Assembly: GCA_934678915.1 (NCBI GenBank)
Contig: CAKUSF010000059.1
Coordinates: forward strand, 1 to 12,231
Source of the DNA: an uncultured Bacteroidales bacterium
Lineage (GTDB): Bacteria; Bacteroidota; Bacteroidia; Bacteroidales; UBA932
Length of the DNA stretch: 12,231 nt
Reading direction: 5' to 3'
Both the position numbers and the translations under genes were made by a program. Within the stretch, counting starts at the first letter, position 1. Every line of letters begins with the position of its first letter. Shown piece after piece: positions 1 to 6,789 of the stretch. The notes under the pieces are model-generated. The model was not told where the DNA came from, searched no databases, and was given only the letters and a program-made list of their open reading frames with translations.

Positions 1-777
1 TTAGTCTTGCTGATGAATAAGTTGGGTGAGAAACGAGGATGGTTCTACTTGGTTCCGGCCATCGCGATCTGGTCGCTCTTCTATTATGCCGGCATCCACT
101 CCACGATGTCGGGCGTGGTGATGGCTTTCCTTGTGCCGATGACCCCTCGGTTCAACGAGGCCTACTTCCACCGCAAGCGTCTCCAATACATCCGCAGGCT
201 TAATGAATATAATGGGATAGCCTCCACCTCTTCCGAATTTCCTAACGGCCCGCAGAGACATTGCCTGAGGCGTCTGTCAGCCATCTCAAAGGATTCCATC
301 GGAATGAGCTACCGTCTGGAGCACGCCCTCGGCCCTTGGGTCAACTTCCTGATTATGCCGATCTTCGCCCTTGCCAACGCGGGAGTCGAGATTCCGGACG
401 TGTCCTACTTCAACGTGTTCCAGTTTGATCAGGCTCTGGGCAGCGTGAGCATGGGAATATTCCTTGGCCTTGTCCTTGGCAAGCCTCTTGGAATCTCACT
501 CGCCAGCTTCATCGCTGTCAAGCTTCACGTGGGAGAGATGCCGGCTAAGTCCTCTTGGGTCATGCTGATTGCCGTGGCCTGCCTTGGTGGAATCGGATTC
601 ACGATGTCAATTTTTGTGGACACCCTGTCTTTCGGTGACCAAGTTCCTGAGATTACCTCCCGTCTTCGTGACATGGGCAAGGTGGCCGTGCTGATGGGGT
701 CCCTCTGCGCTGGCATCCTTGGCAGTGTCCTGATCAATGTCGTCCACGGAATCGAATCAAAGAAAGCTAAGAATTAA
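1..777 (+). CDS. nhaA: Na+/H+ antiporter NhaA, C-terminal part (5' end outside window)
   Basis: Inner-membrane NhaA antiporter, which exchanges internal Na+ for external H+ in pH and salt homeostasis. The frame is open from base 1 and the stop is TAA at 775-777. About 258 residues are present of the usual 390-450, so the TTG at 7 is an internal codon and not a true start. Recognisable NhaA blocks in order are the GIHSTMSGVVMAF helix, LEHALGPWVNFLIMPIFALANAGV, LVLGKPLGISL (carrying the conserved lysine of the Lys300 region in E. coli NhaA) and GGIGFTMSIF, followed by a last hydrophobic helix and a short basic tail. The N-terminal helices with the paired transport aspartates lie upstream of the window. 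The next gene begins 2 bp after the stop, so the antiporter and the peptide-processing-like cassette are probably on one transcript. The family call is very secure. Confidence 0.95.
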   Translation, partial: LVLLMNKLGEKRGWFYLVPAIAIWSLFYYAGIHSTMSGVVMAFLVPMTPRFNEAYFHRKRLQYIRRLNEYNGIASTSSEFPNGPQRHCLRRLSAISKDSIGMSYRLEHALGPWVNFLIMPIFALANAGVEIPDVSYFNVFQFDQALGSVSMGIFLGLVLGKPLGISLASFIAVKLHVGEMPAKSSWVMLIAVACLGGIGFTMSIFVDTLSFGDQVPEITSRLRDMGKVAVLMGSLCAGILGSVLINVVHGIESKKAKN

Positions 778-779
778 GA

Positions 780-1655
780 ATGAAGAAATATTATAAAATA
801 GCTGAGCATGTGATCGCCATTAAGGCGGAAGACTCTTCCCCTGTGTGGACAATGTGCCCGAACTATACTCCTTTTGAATCGGAAGCTTCTGACTCTGTGG
901 TCTGTTCATTGGAGTTCGTGCCACATCTTGAGGTTCCAGAAGCCGTTTTAGTGCATGATGTCTTGGAAAAAGGCTTCCCTAGGCTGAGGATCAGCCATTT
1001 TGACGGAGGTTGGATTGTGGAAATGTCCCCTGATAGAGATCTTCCGTTTGTGGCTTGCCTTAAGGCATCGGAGGGATTTGGCTCTGGGGTGATTGAAGTG
1101 TTTCCCGGAAAGGAAAAAGCAACGCGTTTCGCTTTGGACAACGCCATGATGATGTTGTTTGCGCTGTCCACCGCTACCCTCGGCACATTGGAGATCCATT
1201 CTTCTGTTACCCTTTGGGATGGGAAAGGCTATGCCTTCCTAGGCAAGAGCGGAACTGGGAAGAGTACCCATAGCCGCTTGTGGAAAGAGAACATTCCTGG
1301 CTGCGAATTGCTCAATGATGATAACCCTATCATAAGGATCATTGATGGGCAAGCTCGCATCTATGGTTCTCCGTGGAGTGGTAAAACTCCTTGTTACAAG
1401 AACTTAAGTGCTCCACTGGGTGCAGTGGTGCGTATTAGCCAAAGTCCAGAGAACAAGATTCACCGTCTGAGCGTGGTCGAGGCTTATGCATCAATGTTTT
1501 CATCTTGTTCTGCTTTCCGTGAAATCAAGAACACAGCGGACGGACTGCATGCCACTTTGGCTGAACTGGTCTCAAAAGTACCTATGTACTTGCTTGACTG
1601 TCGCCCTGATGCAGAGGCTGCTCATTTGTGCCATTCAACTGTGACAGGGCAATGA
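780..1655 (+). CDS. HprK/PEPCK-fold P-loop kinase-like protein of a peptide-maturation-type cassette
   Basis: 291-residue cytosolic protein. The C-terminal half (about 135-285) has the HPr kinase/PEPCK-like fold: an EIHSS strand at 138-142, Walker A GKSGTGKST at 155-163, an acidic LLNDDNP segment at 177-183 where HprK has its metal-binding aspartates, and a GSPWSGKTPCYKN loop at 196-208. The first ~130 residues match nothing I can name and contain no HPr-binding features that I can recognise. In lasso-peptide clusters a kinase of this general type (the K gene) phosphorylates the precursor peptide. True HprK acts on the phosphocarrier HPr, but no PTS gene is seen here. The ATG follows nhaA by 2 bp with no clear Shine-Dalgarno. 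The stop overlaps the next start as ATGA. Kinase fold is secure; substrate is unknown and a peptide substrate is inference from neighbours. Confidence 0.85.
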   Translation: MKKYYKIAEHVIAIKAEDSSPVWTMCPNYTPFESEASDSVVCSLEFVPHLEVPEAVLVHDVLEKGFPRLRISHFDGGWIVEMSPDRDLPFVACLKASEGFGSGVIEVFPGKEKATRFALDNAMMMLFALSTATLGTLEIHSSVTLWDGKGYAFLGKSGTGKSTHSRLWKENIPGCELLNDDNPIIRIIDGQARIYGSPWSGKTPCYKNLSAPLGAVVRISQSPENKIHRLSVVEAYASMFSSCSAFREIKNTADGLHATLAELVSKVPMYLLDCRPDAEAAHLCHSTVTGQ

Positions 1656-2077
1656 CATCCGTACAGCTTCCGAACGATGTCCTGCTTTCTGGGGCGGAGG
1701 TTTTTCTGAACGAGGGAAGGGATGTTGTCCTTAAGACCAAAGGGAACAGCATGTTGCCTTTCATTCGAGGTGACAAGGATAGTGTAAGACTTAGAAAACC
1801 AGACTGCCTTGAGGTCGGAGACATTGTACTTGTCAGACTCCCAGGAAGATACGTGATGCATCGGATTATCACCTCTACTGGTGATGATTTTGTAATGATG
1901 GGTGATGGTAATCTCGTTGGGACGGAGAGTTTCAATCGGAATGATGTGATTGGAAAGGTCGTGGCTATCATAAAAGAGAATGGTAAGGAAGTGATTCCGG
2001 GAAAAGGTCGGCTTTGGACGAAGTTACGTCCCGTAAGACGTTATCTGCTTGCTATTTATAGAAGAATATGTAATTGA
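1652..2077 (+). CDS. S24/S26-type peptidase, SipW-like Ser/His, apparently without a signal anchor
   Basis: 141-residue protease-like protein. I chose ATG at 1652, which overlaps the kinase stop as ATGA, over an in-frame GTG at 1628 that would add eight residues lying inside the kinase gene. Motifs counted from this start: KTKGNSMLPFI with the predicted nucleophile Ser33 in the SM-x-P box; GDIVLV at 56-61; YVMHRII with His70 at the place of the general base; and MMGDGN with Asp85. His in place of Lys is the pattern of the S26B (SipW/ER signalase) branch rather than bacterial LepB. No N-terminal transmembrane anchor is visible. The C-terminus (LRPVRRYLLAIYRRI) is short, basic and amphipathic and might touch the membrane. 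Next to a PqqD-like protein and an exporter, it is a candidate leader peptidase; that role is inference. A LexA-like repressor is unlikely because there is no DNA-binding domain. Confidence 0.8.
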   Translation: MTSVQLPNDVLLSGAEVFLNEGRDVVLKTKGNSMLPFIRGDKDSVRLRKPDCLEVGDIVLVRLPGRYVMHRIITSTGDDFVMMGDGNLVGTESFNRNDVIGKVVAIIKENGKEVIPGKGRLWTKLRPVRRYLLAIYRRICN

Positions 2078-2086
2078 TTTAATACG

Positions 2087-2356
2087 ATGAAAATTAAAGA
2101 TGGATTTGTACTCCGTTCTATCGGAGATAACCACATGGTAGTGGGTGAGGGCTTGGCCCAGATTAATTTCAATAAGATCGTGTCGATGAACTCGACTGCT
2201 GCTTACCTTTGGAATAAACTTCAAGGCAAGGATTTCAGCAAGGAGGATGCTTGCTCGCTTTTGTTGGAAGCTTATGATGTCGATGAAAAAACAGCTGCCG
2301 CTGATGCCTCTGCACTGGTTGACAAATGGATTGAAAGCGGATTGGTAGAGGAGTAG
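2087..2356 (+). CDS. PqqD family protein (stand-alone RRE-like leader-binding domain)
   Basis: 89-residue protein that is entirely one PqqD-like winged-helix domain: an N-terminal beta hairpin (KIKDGFVLRSIGDNHMVV), the central FNKIVSMNSTAAYLWNKLQG segment with the family's N-x-T/S-A-x-x-(L/I)-W pattern, then an acidic helix bundle ending in LVDKWIESGLVEE. PqqD-like domains (RRE, RiPP recognition elements) bind leader peptides and present them to modifying enzymes or proteases. Here the domain is free-standing and placed between the peptidase and the transporter. It starts 9 bp after the peptidase stop, and its TAG stop shares one base with the GTG start of the ABC gene. The family call is strong. 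The partner peptide is not identified. Confidence 0.88.
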   Translation: MKIKDGFVLRSIGDNHMVVGEGLAQINFNKIVSMNSTAAYLWNKLQGKDFSKEDACSLLLEAYDVDEKTAAADASALVDKWIESGLVEE

Positions 2357-4020
2357 TGAAGAGTCTGGGAAGCTGCCTTGGGAGTCTTGTTAGGATGTCT
2401 GTCCCCGCAAGGAGATGGATGTTGGCTTGTGTGCTTCTCGGAATTGTTCGCATCGCTGCCTCTTTGTCTTTCGTCTGGGTCTGCAAAGAGATAGTGGATG
2501 TGGTGACGGGCGTTTCAAGTGTCGCGCTTTATGGCAGGATTGCCTTGATGATCTGCATTATGGCTGTTCAGTTGTTTTGCAATGTGGCATATTCCTACTG
2601 TGAGAAGTACGGTTTGCTTTGCGTGCAGAACACTTTGCGTGCGGATTTGTTCTCCCAAGTTTTGTCCAGTGAGTGGACCGGACGCGAGAAGTTCAACAGT
2701 GGCGATGCTGTCAACCGTTTGGAAGAGGACATCCGGGTGGTGTCTGAATTGTTGTGCAGCCATATTCCCGGATCCATTGTGACAGCGTGCCAACTTGCCG
2801 CAGCTTCTGTCTATCTGCTTCTGATGGCTCCAGGCTTGCTGTGGATGCTGGTTCTGCTGATGGTGCTAGCTATCATTGGTTCGAGACTTTTCTTCTTTAA
2901 ACTCAGATCTTTAACATCGGACATAAGGACCTTGGACAGCGATGTTCAACAGCTGATTCAAGAGAATATTCAGAATAGGGTCGTGGCTTTGACATTGATT
3001 GGAGCAACGAGGATTATGGGGTCTTTGGGCAGTCTTCAAGGACGGTTAAAGGACAAGACTGTACGAAGGCTCAACTACAATGCGGTAGCCCGTGGGTTCA
3101 TGTCCTTCGGATTCATGAGTGGCTATGCATCAGCTTTTCTGTGGGGAGTCCTTGGAATCAGAAGCGGGACGGTGAGTTTTGGTATGATGACTGCTTTCCT
3201 TCAGTTGGTCGGACAGGTCCAGAGGCCGGTTGCAGACCTTGCTAGGGAACTTCCTGCGTTCATCCATGCGTTGACTTCCATTGAGAGACTAATGGAACTT
3301 GAGAGTCTGCCGGAGGAGGTAAATGGGCCGAAGTGGGAAGCCAACGGTGCTGTGGGCGTTCGTTTTGACAATGTTTGCTTTGAATATCCAACCTCGCATG
3401 GCGTCCGGATTCTGGATTCATTTTCCCATGATTTCTGTCCTGGGACCCTGACAGTGATTGCGGGACCGACTGGTGCTGGGAAGAGCACTTTAGCTCGCCT
3501 AATGCTTGGTCTTTTGAAACCTGTGTCAGGAACTGTTTCTGTTTATGATGCGCATTCTTCATGTGAGGCTGGCAAATCTACCCGTGGGAATTTCCGCTAT
3601 GTTCCTCAGGGCAATTCGCTGATGAGTGGAACGATACGTGATAATCTACTGCTTGCTGATGCCTCTGCTTCTGAGGAGCGCATGCGTTCTGCGTTGCACA
3701 CGGCTGTAGCTGATTTCGTGTTCAGCCTTCCGGATGGTCTTGACACGATTTGCGGAGAGTCCGGTGGAGGCTTAAGTGAGGGCCAATGCCAACGCATTGC
3801 CATTGCTAGGGCTTTGCTACACCGTGGAGGTGTTCTCCTTTTGGACGAATCCACATCTTCTCTTGACCCTGAAACAGAGACTAAACTTCTAGCCAATCTT
3901 CGCTCCTATGTCAAGAATGTTCCTGAGTCCACTGATAAGTCAGACGCTTTGACCGTTGTCTTCATCTCTCACCGTGAAGCTGTCATGGCCTCAGCTGACG
4001 AGCTCTTGCGCCTAGGGTAA
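2356..4020 (+). CDS. ABC transporter, fused permease and ATPase (exporter type)
   Basis: 554-residue half-transporter with one type-I exporter membrane domain (about 20-300, around six helices) and one nucleotide-binding domain. Walker A is GPTGAGKST at 370-378, the Q-loop is YVPQGNSLMSGTIRDN, the signature is LSEGQ at 473-477, Walker B is VLLLDE with Asp497 and catalytic Glu498, and the switch histidine is His539. The protein ends 15 residues after that histidine. It probably works as a homodimer in the inner membrane. No C39 peptidase domain precedes the membrane domain, so any leader cleavage must come from another protein, plausibly the S26-like peptidase upstream. The GTG start overlaps the PqqD stop by 1 base, with a purine-rich AGAGGAG at 2347-2353. 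The first internal ATG at 2395 is an alternative. Cargo is unknown; peptide export is inferred from context, and lipid or glycan export cannot be excluded. Confidence 0.9.
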   Translation: MKSLGSCLGSLVRMSVPARRWMLACVLLGIVRIAASLSFVWVCKEIVDVVTGVSSVALYGRIALMICIMAVQLFCNVAYSYCEKYGLLCVQNTLRADLFSQVLSSEWTGREKFNSGDAVNRLEEDIRVVSELLCSHIPGSIVTACQLAAASVYLLLMAPGLLWMLVLLMVLAIIGSRLFFFKLRSLTSDIRTLDSDVQQLIQENIQNRVVALTLIGATRIMGSLGSLQGRLKDKTVRRLNYNAVARGFMSFGFMSGYASAFLWGVLGIRSGTVSFGMMTAFLQLVGQVQRPVADLARELPAFIHALTSIERLMELESLPEEVNGPKWEANGAVGVRFDNVCFEYPTSHGVRILDSFSHDFCPGTLTVIAGPTGAGKSTLARLMLGLLKPVSGTVSVYDAHSSCEAGKSTRGNFRYVPQGNSLMSGTIRDNLLLADASASEERMRSALHTAVADFVFSLPDGLDTICGESGGGLSEGQCQRIAIARALLHRGGVLLLDESTSSLDPETETKLLANLRSYVKNVPESTDKSDALTVVFISHREAVMASADELLRLG

Positions 4021-4031
4021 AATCTTTACGA

Positions 4032-4068
4032 CTTGGGGAATAGGCGAAATGATATTCCTAAGTTTTTT
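4032..4068 (+). terminator. Rho-independent terminator of the nhaA-kinase-peptidase-PqqD-ABC run
   Basis: A stem pairs CTT-(G bulge)-GGGAATA (4032-4042) with TATTCCTAAG (4053-4062), about 10 bp with one bulged G and one G-T pair. The loop is 10 nt, and six T residues (4063-4068) follow directly. It begins 12 bp after the ABC stop, as expected for an intrinsic terminator. The stem is AT-rich in part, so termination may be incomplete. Confidence 0.55.
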
Positions 4069-4069
4069 G

Positions 4070-4077
4070 TAAATTTG
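4070..4077 (+). promoter_or_regulatory. Putative mutS promoter, Bacteroidota -7 element
   Basis: TAAATTTG is an exact match to the Bacteroidota -7 consensus TAnnTTTG. It lies 67 bp upstream of the mutS start and directly after the T-run of the preceding terminator. No good TTTG -33 element sits at the usual spacing, since that space is inside the terminator hairpin, so the assignment rests on the -7 box and position only. Transcription would start near 4083-4086. Confidence 0.4.
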
Positions 4078-4082
4078 TATTC

Positions 4083-4121
4083 TTGCAGGTGTTGGGGATT
4101 CTACGTCTGCAATTTTATTTT
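4083..4121 (+). promoter_or_regulatory. Terminator-like hairpin in the predicted mutS leader
   Basis: TTGCAGGTGT (4083-4092) can pair with ACGTCTGCAA (4103-4112) in a 10-bp stem with two G-T pairs and a 10-nt loop. The T-rich run TTTTATTTT (4113-4121) follows at once. It could be a second, tandem terminator for the upstream operon, a 5'-end stabilising hairpin, or an attenuator between the mutS promoter and the start codon. It may also be chance. Confidence 0.35.
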
Positions 4122-4143
4122 GAATTACTCATAAGACATTGAT

Positions 4144-6789
4144 ATGGCGAAAAATAAGGTGCCGGAGGACACTCCGCTGATCAAGCAGTTTTTCTCTGTT
4201 AAGGCTCAGCATCCTGAGGCTGTGTTGCTTTACAGGGTAGGGGACTTCTACGAGTCTTACTCCGATGACGCAGTGCTGGTCAGCAAGGTTTTGGGCATCG
4301 TACAGACCAAGAAATCCAACGGGGACAAAGGCTACATCGAGATGGCCGGATTCCCGCATCATGCTTTGGATGTTTATCTTCCGAAATTGGTACGTGCCGG
4401 CTACAAAGTGGCTGTCTGCGACCAGTTGGAGGATCCCAAATTCACAAAAAAGCTTGTGAAACGAGGTGTTACCGAACTGGTGACACCGGGAGTGGCCTTC
4501 AGCGACCAACTTTTGGATCAGAAGGAAAACAATTTCCTCGTTGGCCTGACTTTCGACAAAGACCAGTGCGGTGCCGCTTTTCTGGATGTCTCTACTGGCT
4601 CTTTTCAAGTGGCGCAGGGGTCTCTGGATTACATCGGAACCTTGATTGCTTCGCTGAATCCTAAGGAGATTGTGGTCCAGAAAGGCTACGAGAAAGGTGT
4701 CAGGGAAAAGTATGGAGACAGACTGTATGTCACCACAATTGATGAATGGGCCTTTGTCTATGACGCTGCGGTTGAGAGACTTAAGAAGCAGTTTGAAGTC
4801 GATTCGCTGAAAGGATTCGCTGTCGATGCTTTCCCATTAGGAATATGCTCGGCTGGGGCGCTGATGGTCTATCTGGAACAGACGCAGCACACGGGCCTGA
4901 AGAACATCTGCTCGATTTCTAGGATAGATGAGGAAAAGTTCGTGTGGATGGACAAGTTTACGTTGAGAAACCTGGAGATATTCAATTCGTCTGTAGGTGG
5001 TGAGGGTGTCTCGCTCGTGAGCGTCATAGACAGGACCTCCTCTCCTATGGGTGCCAGACTTCTGAGAACTTGGCTCGCGATGCCGGTAATTGACATCAAG
5101 GAACTTAACAGCCGTTATGATGTTGTGCAGCACTTCCTTGAAGCCGATGAGGATTTGGAGGATATTCAAAGATATGTCGGTGACATCGGTGATCTTGAGA
5201 GGATTATCTCCAGAGCTGCCACGGGGCGGATAGCCCCTCGCGAGGTTATGCAGCTTGGACGTGGACTTGCTAGCATGGAGCCGATAGCGAAACTTTGCAA
5301 AGGACACGGTGTCAAGGCTTTGGATTCTCTTGTGGGCGGGATGAAAAACTGCTCGAAGCTTCTTGATCGGATCAAGAAGACCATGACAACAGATCCGGCT
5401 GCCGCTATCGGGAAAGGAGAAGTCATCGCATCGGGGGTTGATGCCGAATTGGATGAATTAAGGAATATCTCATCCGGAGGCAAGGACTACCTTCTCAAAC
5501 TCCAGCAATCGGAAGCGGAAAGGACAGGAATATCCTCGCTCAAAATCAGCTACAACAATGTCTTCGGTTACTTTATCGAAGTCCGGAACGCTTTCAAGGA
5601 CCTGGTCCCACCGGAATGGATTCGCAAGCAGACCCTTGTCAATGCTGAGCGCTATGTCACTCATGAGCTTAAGGAATATGAAGAGAAAATCCTTAGTGCT
5701 GAAGATCGAATCTATGCTCTTGAGACAAGGATTTACGGAGAGTTGGTTGCAGAGATCCAAAGGAATATCCCTGCGATTCAGACTAATTGCCGGATCATAG
5801 CGCGGTTGGACGTGCTTGCTGGTTTCGCTCGGTTGGCGCGTGACAACCACTACAACCGCCCTGAGATGACCAAAGATCTTACGCTTGAAATCAAGGCGGG
5901 TCGCCATCCAGTGATTGAGACCCTTATGCCAGTGGGGGAGGAGTATGTTCCCAACGACATATTCCTTGACAACAAGAAGCAGCAGATCATCATTCTGACC
6001 GGTCCTAACATGGCTGGTAAATCGGCTCTGCTCCGGCAGACAGCACTCATTGTGCTATTGGCCCAGATTGGTTCGTTCGTTCCTGCAGACAGCGCCCGGA
6101 TCGGGTACATTGACAAGATATTCACAAGAGTCGGGGCTACTGACAACATCTCTCGCGGAGAGTCCACCTTCATGGTCGAGATGCTGGAAACCTCAATGAT
6201 CCTTCACAACCTTTCGGAGCGCTCCCTTGTGCTTCTGGACGAGATCGGGCGAGGAACTTCAACCTACGACGGAATGTCGATTGCGAGAGCTATTGTCGAA
6301 TATATTCATGAATATGGTCGTGGGGCCAAGACGCTATTCGCCACTCATTATCATGAGCTTAACGACCTTGAAGAGATATATTCACGAGTCAGGAACTTCC
6401 ACATTGCAGTGAAGGAGGTCGGCACACAGGTGATTTTCCTGCGTAAACTTAAGGAAGGCGGAACAGCGCATAGCTTTGGTATTCATGTCGCAAGGATGGC
6501 AGGGATGCCGAAGGAGGTTATTCAAAGCGCGGAAAACACTTTGAAAGCTCTGGAAATGAATGATTCCCAGCATCTTGTCAGTGCTAAAAAAGGTGAGCTC
6601 AAGAAACCTGTCCAGACCAAGGCCGGCACCATTGAGAGCGATGGCAGCCTGCAACTTTCGTTCTTCCAGTTGGATGACCCAACGCTCGAATCCCTGCGCG
6701 ACAAACTCTCCGGAGTTGATCTGAACAACATCACCCCACTTCAGGCCTTCGATCTTCTCCGTTCGATGAAAGAAGAACTTGGACTTTAG
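4144..6789 (+). CDS. mutS: DNA mismatch repair protein MutS
   Basis: 881-residue MutS, full length for the family. It binds mismatches and small loops as a dimer and uses ATP to recruit MutL. The N-terminal mismatch-binding domain carries the invariant Phe-x-Glu as GDFYE (Phe35, Glu37). The connector and lever/clamp domains follow (about 130-570; RHPVIE marks the start of the ATPase domain). The C-terminal ATPase has Walker A GPNMAGKSALLRQ (Lys626, Ser627), a GESTFMVEM segment, Walker B LVLLDEIGRGTSTYDG (Asp699, Glu700) and the ATHYHEL switch. A C-terminal tail QLSFFQLDDP...ITPLQAFDLL is typical of Bacteroidota MutS dimerisation regions. It is therefore a true MutS1, not the MutS2 type. No Shine-Dalgarno precedes the ATG. 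The stop overlaps the converging acetyltransferase gene by 4 bp. Nothing suggests loss of function. Confidence 0.98.
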   Translation: MAKNKVPEDTPLIKQFFSVKAQHPEAVLLYRVGDFYESYSDDAVLVSKVLGIVQTKKSNGDKGYIEMAGFPHHALDVYLPKLVRAGYKVAVCDQLEDPKFTKKLVKRGVTELVTPGVAFSDQLLDQKENNFLVGLTFDKDQCGAAFLDVSTGSFQVAQGSLDYIGTLIASLNPKEIVVQKGYEKGVREKYGDRLYVTTIDEWAFVYDAAVERLKKQFEVDSLKGFAVDAFPLGICSAGALMVYLEQTQHTGLKNICSISRIDEEKFVWMDKFTLRNLEIFNSSVGGEGVSLVSVIDRTSSPMGARLLRTWLAMPVIDIKELNSRYDVVQHFLEADEDLEDIQRYVGDIGDLERIISRAATGRIAPREVMQLGRGLASMEPIAKLCKGHGVKALDSLVGGMKNCSKLLDRIKKTMTTDPAAAIGKGEVIASGVDAELDELRNISSGGKDYLLKLQQSEAERTGISSLKISYNNVFGYFIEVRNAFKDLVPPEWIRKQTLVNAERYVTHELKEYEEKILSAEDRIYALETRIYGELVAEIQRNIPAIQTNCRIIARLDVLAGFARLARDNHYNRPEMTKDLTLEIKAGRHPVIETLMPVGEEYVPNDIFLDNKKQQIIILTGPNMAGKSALLRQTALIVLLAQIGSFVPADSARIGYIDKIFTRVGATDNISRGESTFMVEMLETSMILHNLSERSLVLLDEIGRGTSTYDGMSIARAIVEYIHEYGRGAKTLFATHYHELNDLEEIYSRVRNFHIAVKEVGTQVIFLRKLKEGGTAHSFGIHVARMAGMPKEVIQSAENTLKALEMNDSQHLVSAKKGELKKPVQTKAGTIESDGSLQLSFFQLDDPTLESLRDKLSGVDLNNITPLQAFDLLRSMKEELGL

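Noticed and set aside
1628..1651. GTG at 1628 as the start of the peptidase
   Set aside because: It would add eight residues encoded inside the kinase gene. The ATG at 1652 forms the usual ATGA coupling with the kinase stop and keeps the whole catalytic domain.
2415..2603. 62-codon + strand frame inside the ABC gene as a possible peptide precursor
   Set aside because: It lies wholly inside the transporter coding sequence, has no leader/core layout and no start signal. No convincing precursor peptide was found anywhere in the window.
3772..3786. ABC signature is LSEGQ instead of LSGGQ
   Set aside because: LSEGQ is a common functional variant in exporter-type ATPases, and all other ATPase motifs, including the catalytic Glu498, are intact.
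780..4020. Calling the cassette a complete lasso-peptide cluster
   Set aside because: The asparagine-synthetase-like cyclase, the transglutaminase-like B2 protease and a precursor with a lasso-type core are all missing from the window.
6001..6039. MutS Walker A reads GKSALL where E. coli has GKSTYM
   Set aside because: The catalytic Lys and Ser are kept, and as far as I recall GKSALLRQ is the usual form in Bacteroidota MutS, so this is lineage variation rather than a defect.
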